From positions 3,844,669 through 3,908,668 of the forward strand of contig NC_040020.1 in the NCBI RefSeq assembly GCF_000972845.2: 64,000 nucleotides of DNA. Reading direction: 5' to 3'. A program made the translations under genes and the position numbers. Positions within the stretch are counted from its first letter, which is position 1, and each line of letters opens with the position of its first letter. This document shows positions 62,259 through 64,000 of the stretch, piece after piece. The stretch is from Larimichthys crocea. Lineage: Eukaryota; Chordata; Actinopteri; Sciaenidae. The notes under the pieces were generated by a model. The model was not told where the DNA came from and made no database searches. It saw only the letters and a list, made by a program, of their open reading frames with translations.

Positions 62259-62462
62259 TCCACCAATTTTAAATATTACCTCTAGATATATTTTAAGTCC
62301 AGTAACGGATAATTTGCCTTCAATAATATGTCAAAAGTTAATATGCAAATATTTCTCATTTCAATGTTGACAGTAAAGGTCAAACGTCAACAAGCAGAAC
62401 ACAATTTGAGTATATACTTCACATTGTAGCTCTACTCTTTTGTTACTTCTGTCTGTCAATCT
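62259..62462. repeat. Right arm of outer inverted repeat
   Basis: Reverse complement of 57082-57290. It is joined on its left to the GACCCCTAGGGGGTCCGC block (62210-62258), which on the other side of the complex lies 640 bp from the matching arm. The two sides are therefore not simple mirror images. Confidence 0.82.
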
Positions 62463-62529
62463 GTCACCAGATACTCATATTTGGTGAGTTTTATCCAAAC
62501 TGCAGGATAAATGTGTGTGAAATAAACGT

Positions 62530-62613
62530 GTGATTTGTGGTTTTAAGAAGAAAATTGACCTGAAACCACAGGTGATTTGTGGTTTTAAGAAGAAAATTGA
62601 CCTGAAACCACAG
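62530..62613. repeat. Exact 42-bp tandem duplication
   Basis: Units 62530-62571 and 62572-62613 are identical, each starting GTGATTTGTGGTTTTAAGAA and ending ACCTGAAACCACAG. The perfect identity points to a recent duplication or an assembly slip. 62614-63099 holds no gene I can support. Confidence 0.92.
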
Positions 62614-63099
62614 AACGAATCATTTGTCAGATGCTTTCACACAGCATCACACACTTTAGGAAACATTTAGCATCATCAGTTGGTTTCTGTTAACCCAACG
62701 GGAACACAAGGTGGTGCTGTTTTACTTTAAATATGGACATTCAAGCAGCACAATGCACATGTTAATGAATAGAAATTTGCTTTGATCTTGGCTCCATCAC
62801 AAATGTTGCATTTGCCTCGAATATTCAATTGTCACCTGAAGAGTTTTTACTAAATAAAGCCTGTTCCCCTGATAGTCTTTACTTACAACAGACCAGAGAA
62901 AATCTGGATCTCACCCTTGAAATCAACTTGTTTTTATCCTCAGATGATGTTTCTCTTTTTATTATTATCGAAATAATACTGTAGAAATGGACCCCCAACA
63001 CTGCGTGCTGTTGGAGTTTTAATTGCTTATCACTTTCTTGAAACTTTCTTGAAAGTTTCCACAAAGACTAAAACATCACCTCCAAAGATGACACACGTC

Positions 63100-64000
63100 G
63101 TTACATCTGGCACTTCCAGCTCTGGTCTTTCCCACCACACGAGTGATCAAATGAGCCAATGGTGCCTTTTTTTTATTTTTCTTACAAAAGGAAAACAAAA
63201 ACATGTTGAAACAGTTCAAATATGACCACTCGGGATAGCAAAATGCTATACCAAGATGACAGTGACCCAAAAACATGATAATAAAAAAAGGAATTCATCA
63301 AGTAATACTAAAATAGAGCATTAAAATCAAAATGGTACAGAGATGCTTGCATGGAATAAACAACATGGCTAAAGACCACACTATTAGCTACCAGAGAGAA
63401 AAGACAAAGGTCCATTGCAATAAAAGAAAGACTGCCAAGTGCTGGGGTAAATATATATATCTGCTTCATTTGTCATGTTTCAGAACAATAAAATATAGGC
63501 CTCTGAGCTATCACTCTCGCCTTTGTCCTAATGTTGCCTGCAAAAATACCAAGAAAATTGACATATCCTGACAGTTTAAAAAGTACACATACTGAGCATT
63601 ATTTTACATCTGAGCAAGACTCGAGGTCACTATTTGTTACAAATAGTTATCAAAAGAAGCCTTAAGTTTCAATTTTCTGCAAGATGCTTCAACAAGAAAA
63701 ATGGCTTTCCTGTGTCCAAAGCTTATTTTCATATATACCACTATATAAAAAAAACAAATATTAAAAAAAAAAAAAAAAAAATCACTAAAATATACACCGA
63801 GAAATTGAAACAAGGGTTCAAGATACAAAAAAAAAAAAAAAGCATTCAAAATAAAACTCAGTCTAAAAATGAAAAAAGCAAATCAAAGTGTTGATCCTTT
63901 TTTGCACCAACTGGTCAGCGACAAACTAAAATGGGCGTCTTGAGGACGTTTTTTTCTTTAGACAAGATGAGATCCCTCCGTCTTCCTTTAGTGCAGTCTA
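63100..64000 (-). other. Possible 3' UTR of a minus-strand gene (LEF1 by synteny)
   Basis: AT-rich sequence with long T runs when read on the minus strand and a potential poly(A) signal: AATAAA on the minus strand within the A-rich stretch complementary to 63170-63180. The minus-strand stretch near 63890 (GGTGCAAAAAAGGATC, then TTTGCTTTTTT) resembles what I remember of the LEF1 3' UTR. In human, LEF1 follows HADH on the opposite strand. No coding exon lies inside the window, so this remains a guess. Confidence 0.3.

Overview
This window is vertebrate nuclear DNA, most likely from a ray-finned (probably percomorph) fish. The genes have short exons with GT/AG introns. Teleost-type tRNA-derived SINEs, decayed non-LTR retrotransposons and long microsatellites fill the introns and spacers. 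The proteins are close to human relatives, and the order PAPSS1(-) / SGMS2(+) / CYP2U1(+) / HADH(+) matches the order I know at human 4q25. All homology and order statements rest on recalled family knowledge, not on a search.

Layout. Positions 1-12502 hold PAPSS1 on the minus strand: 11 of the expected 12 coding exons, with the last one beyond the left edge. Positions 12503-14970 are spacer, with a possible promoter, a candidate untranslated exon and a TCTA microsatellite. Positions 14973-35154 and 35165-55584 are two copies of the same roughly 20-kb segment, separated by exactly ten N at 35155-35164. Each copy carries SGMS2, CYP2U1 and HADH. In copy 1 SGMS2 is intact, CYP2U1 and HADH are riddled with single-base indels, and HADH lacks its last exon. 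In copy 2 SGMS2 is riddled with indels, while CYP2U1 and HADH are intact. I read this as one locus represented twice: two contig ends that overlap by about 20 kb were placed end to end instead of being merged, and each is error-rich over the roughly 10 kb nearest its end. The reliable gene set is PAPSS1 (429-12502), SGMS2 from copy 1 (19160-23632), CYP2U1 from copy 2 (45488-49003) and HADH from copy 2 (51567-55704).

Positions 56100-62600 form a repeat-dense spacer with nested inverted repeats, tandem repeats, fragments of a LINE reverse transcriptase and a GC-rich tandem block. The last 0.9 kb (63100-64000) is AT-rich and could be the 3' UTR of a minus-strand neighbour; by synteny that would be LEF1, but this is not proven.

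Function. The four genes are metabolic neighbours and not an operon. PAPSS1 makes the sulfate donor PAPS. SGMS2 makes sphingomyelin at the plasma membrane and Golgi. CYP2U1 is a membrane cytochrome P450 acting on long-chain fatty acids. HADH is the mitochondrial short/medium-chain 3-hydroxyacyl-CoA dehydrogenase of beta-oxidation. I found no convincing undescribed biological system. The most consequential observation is the false tandem duplication, followed by several well-dated transposon insertions and the palindromic repeat complex.
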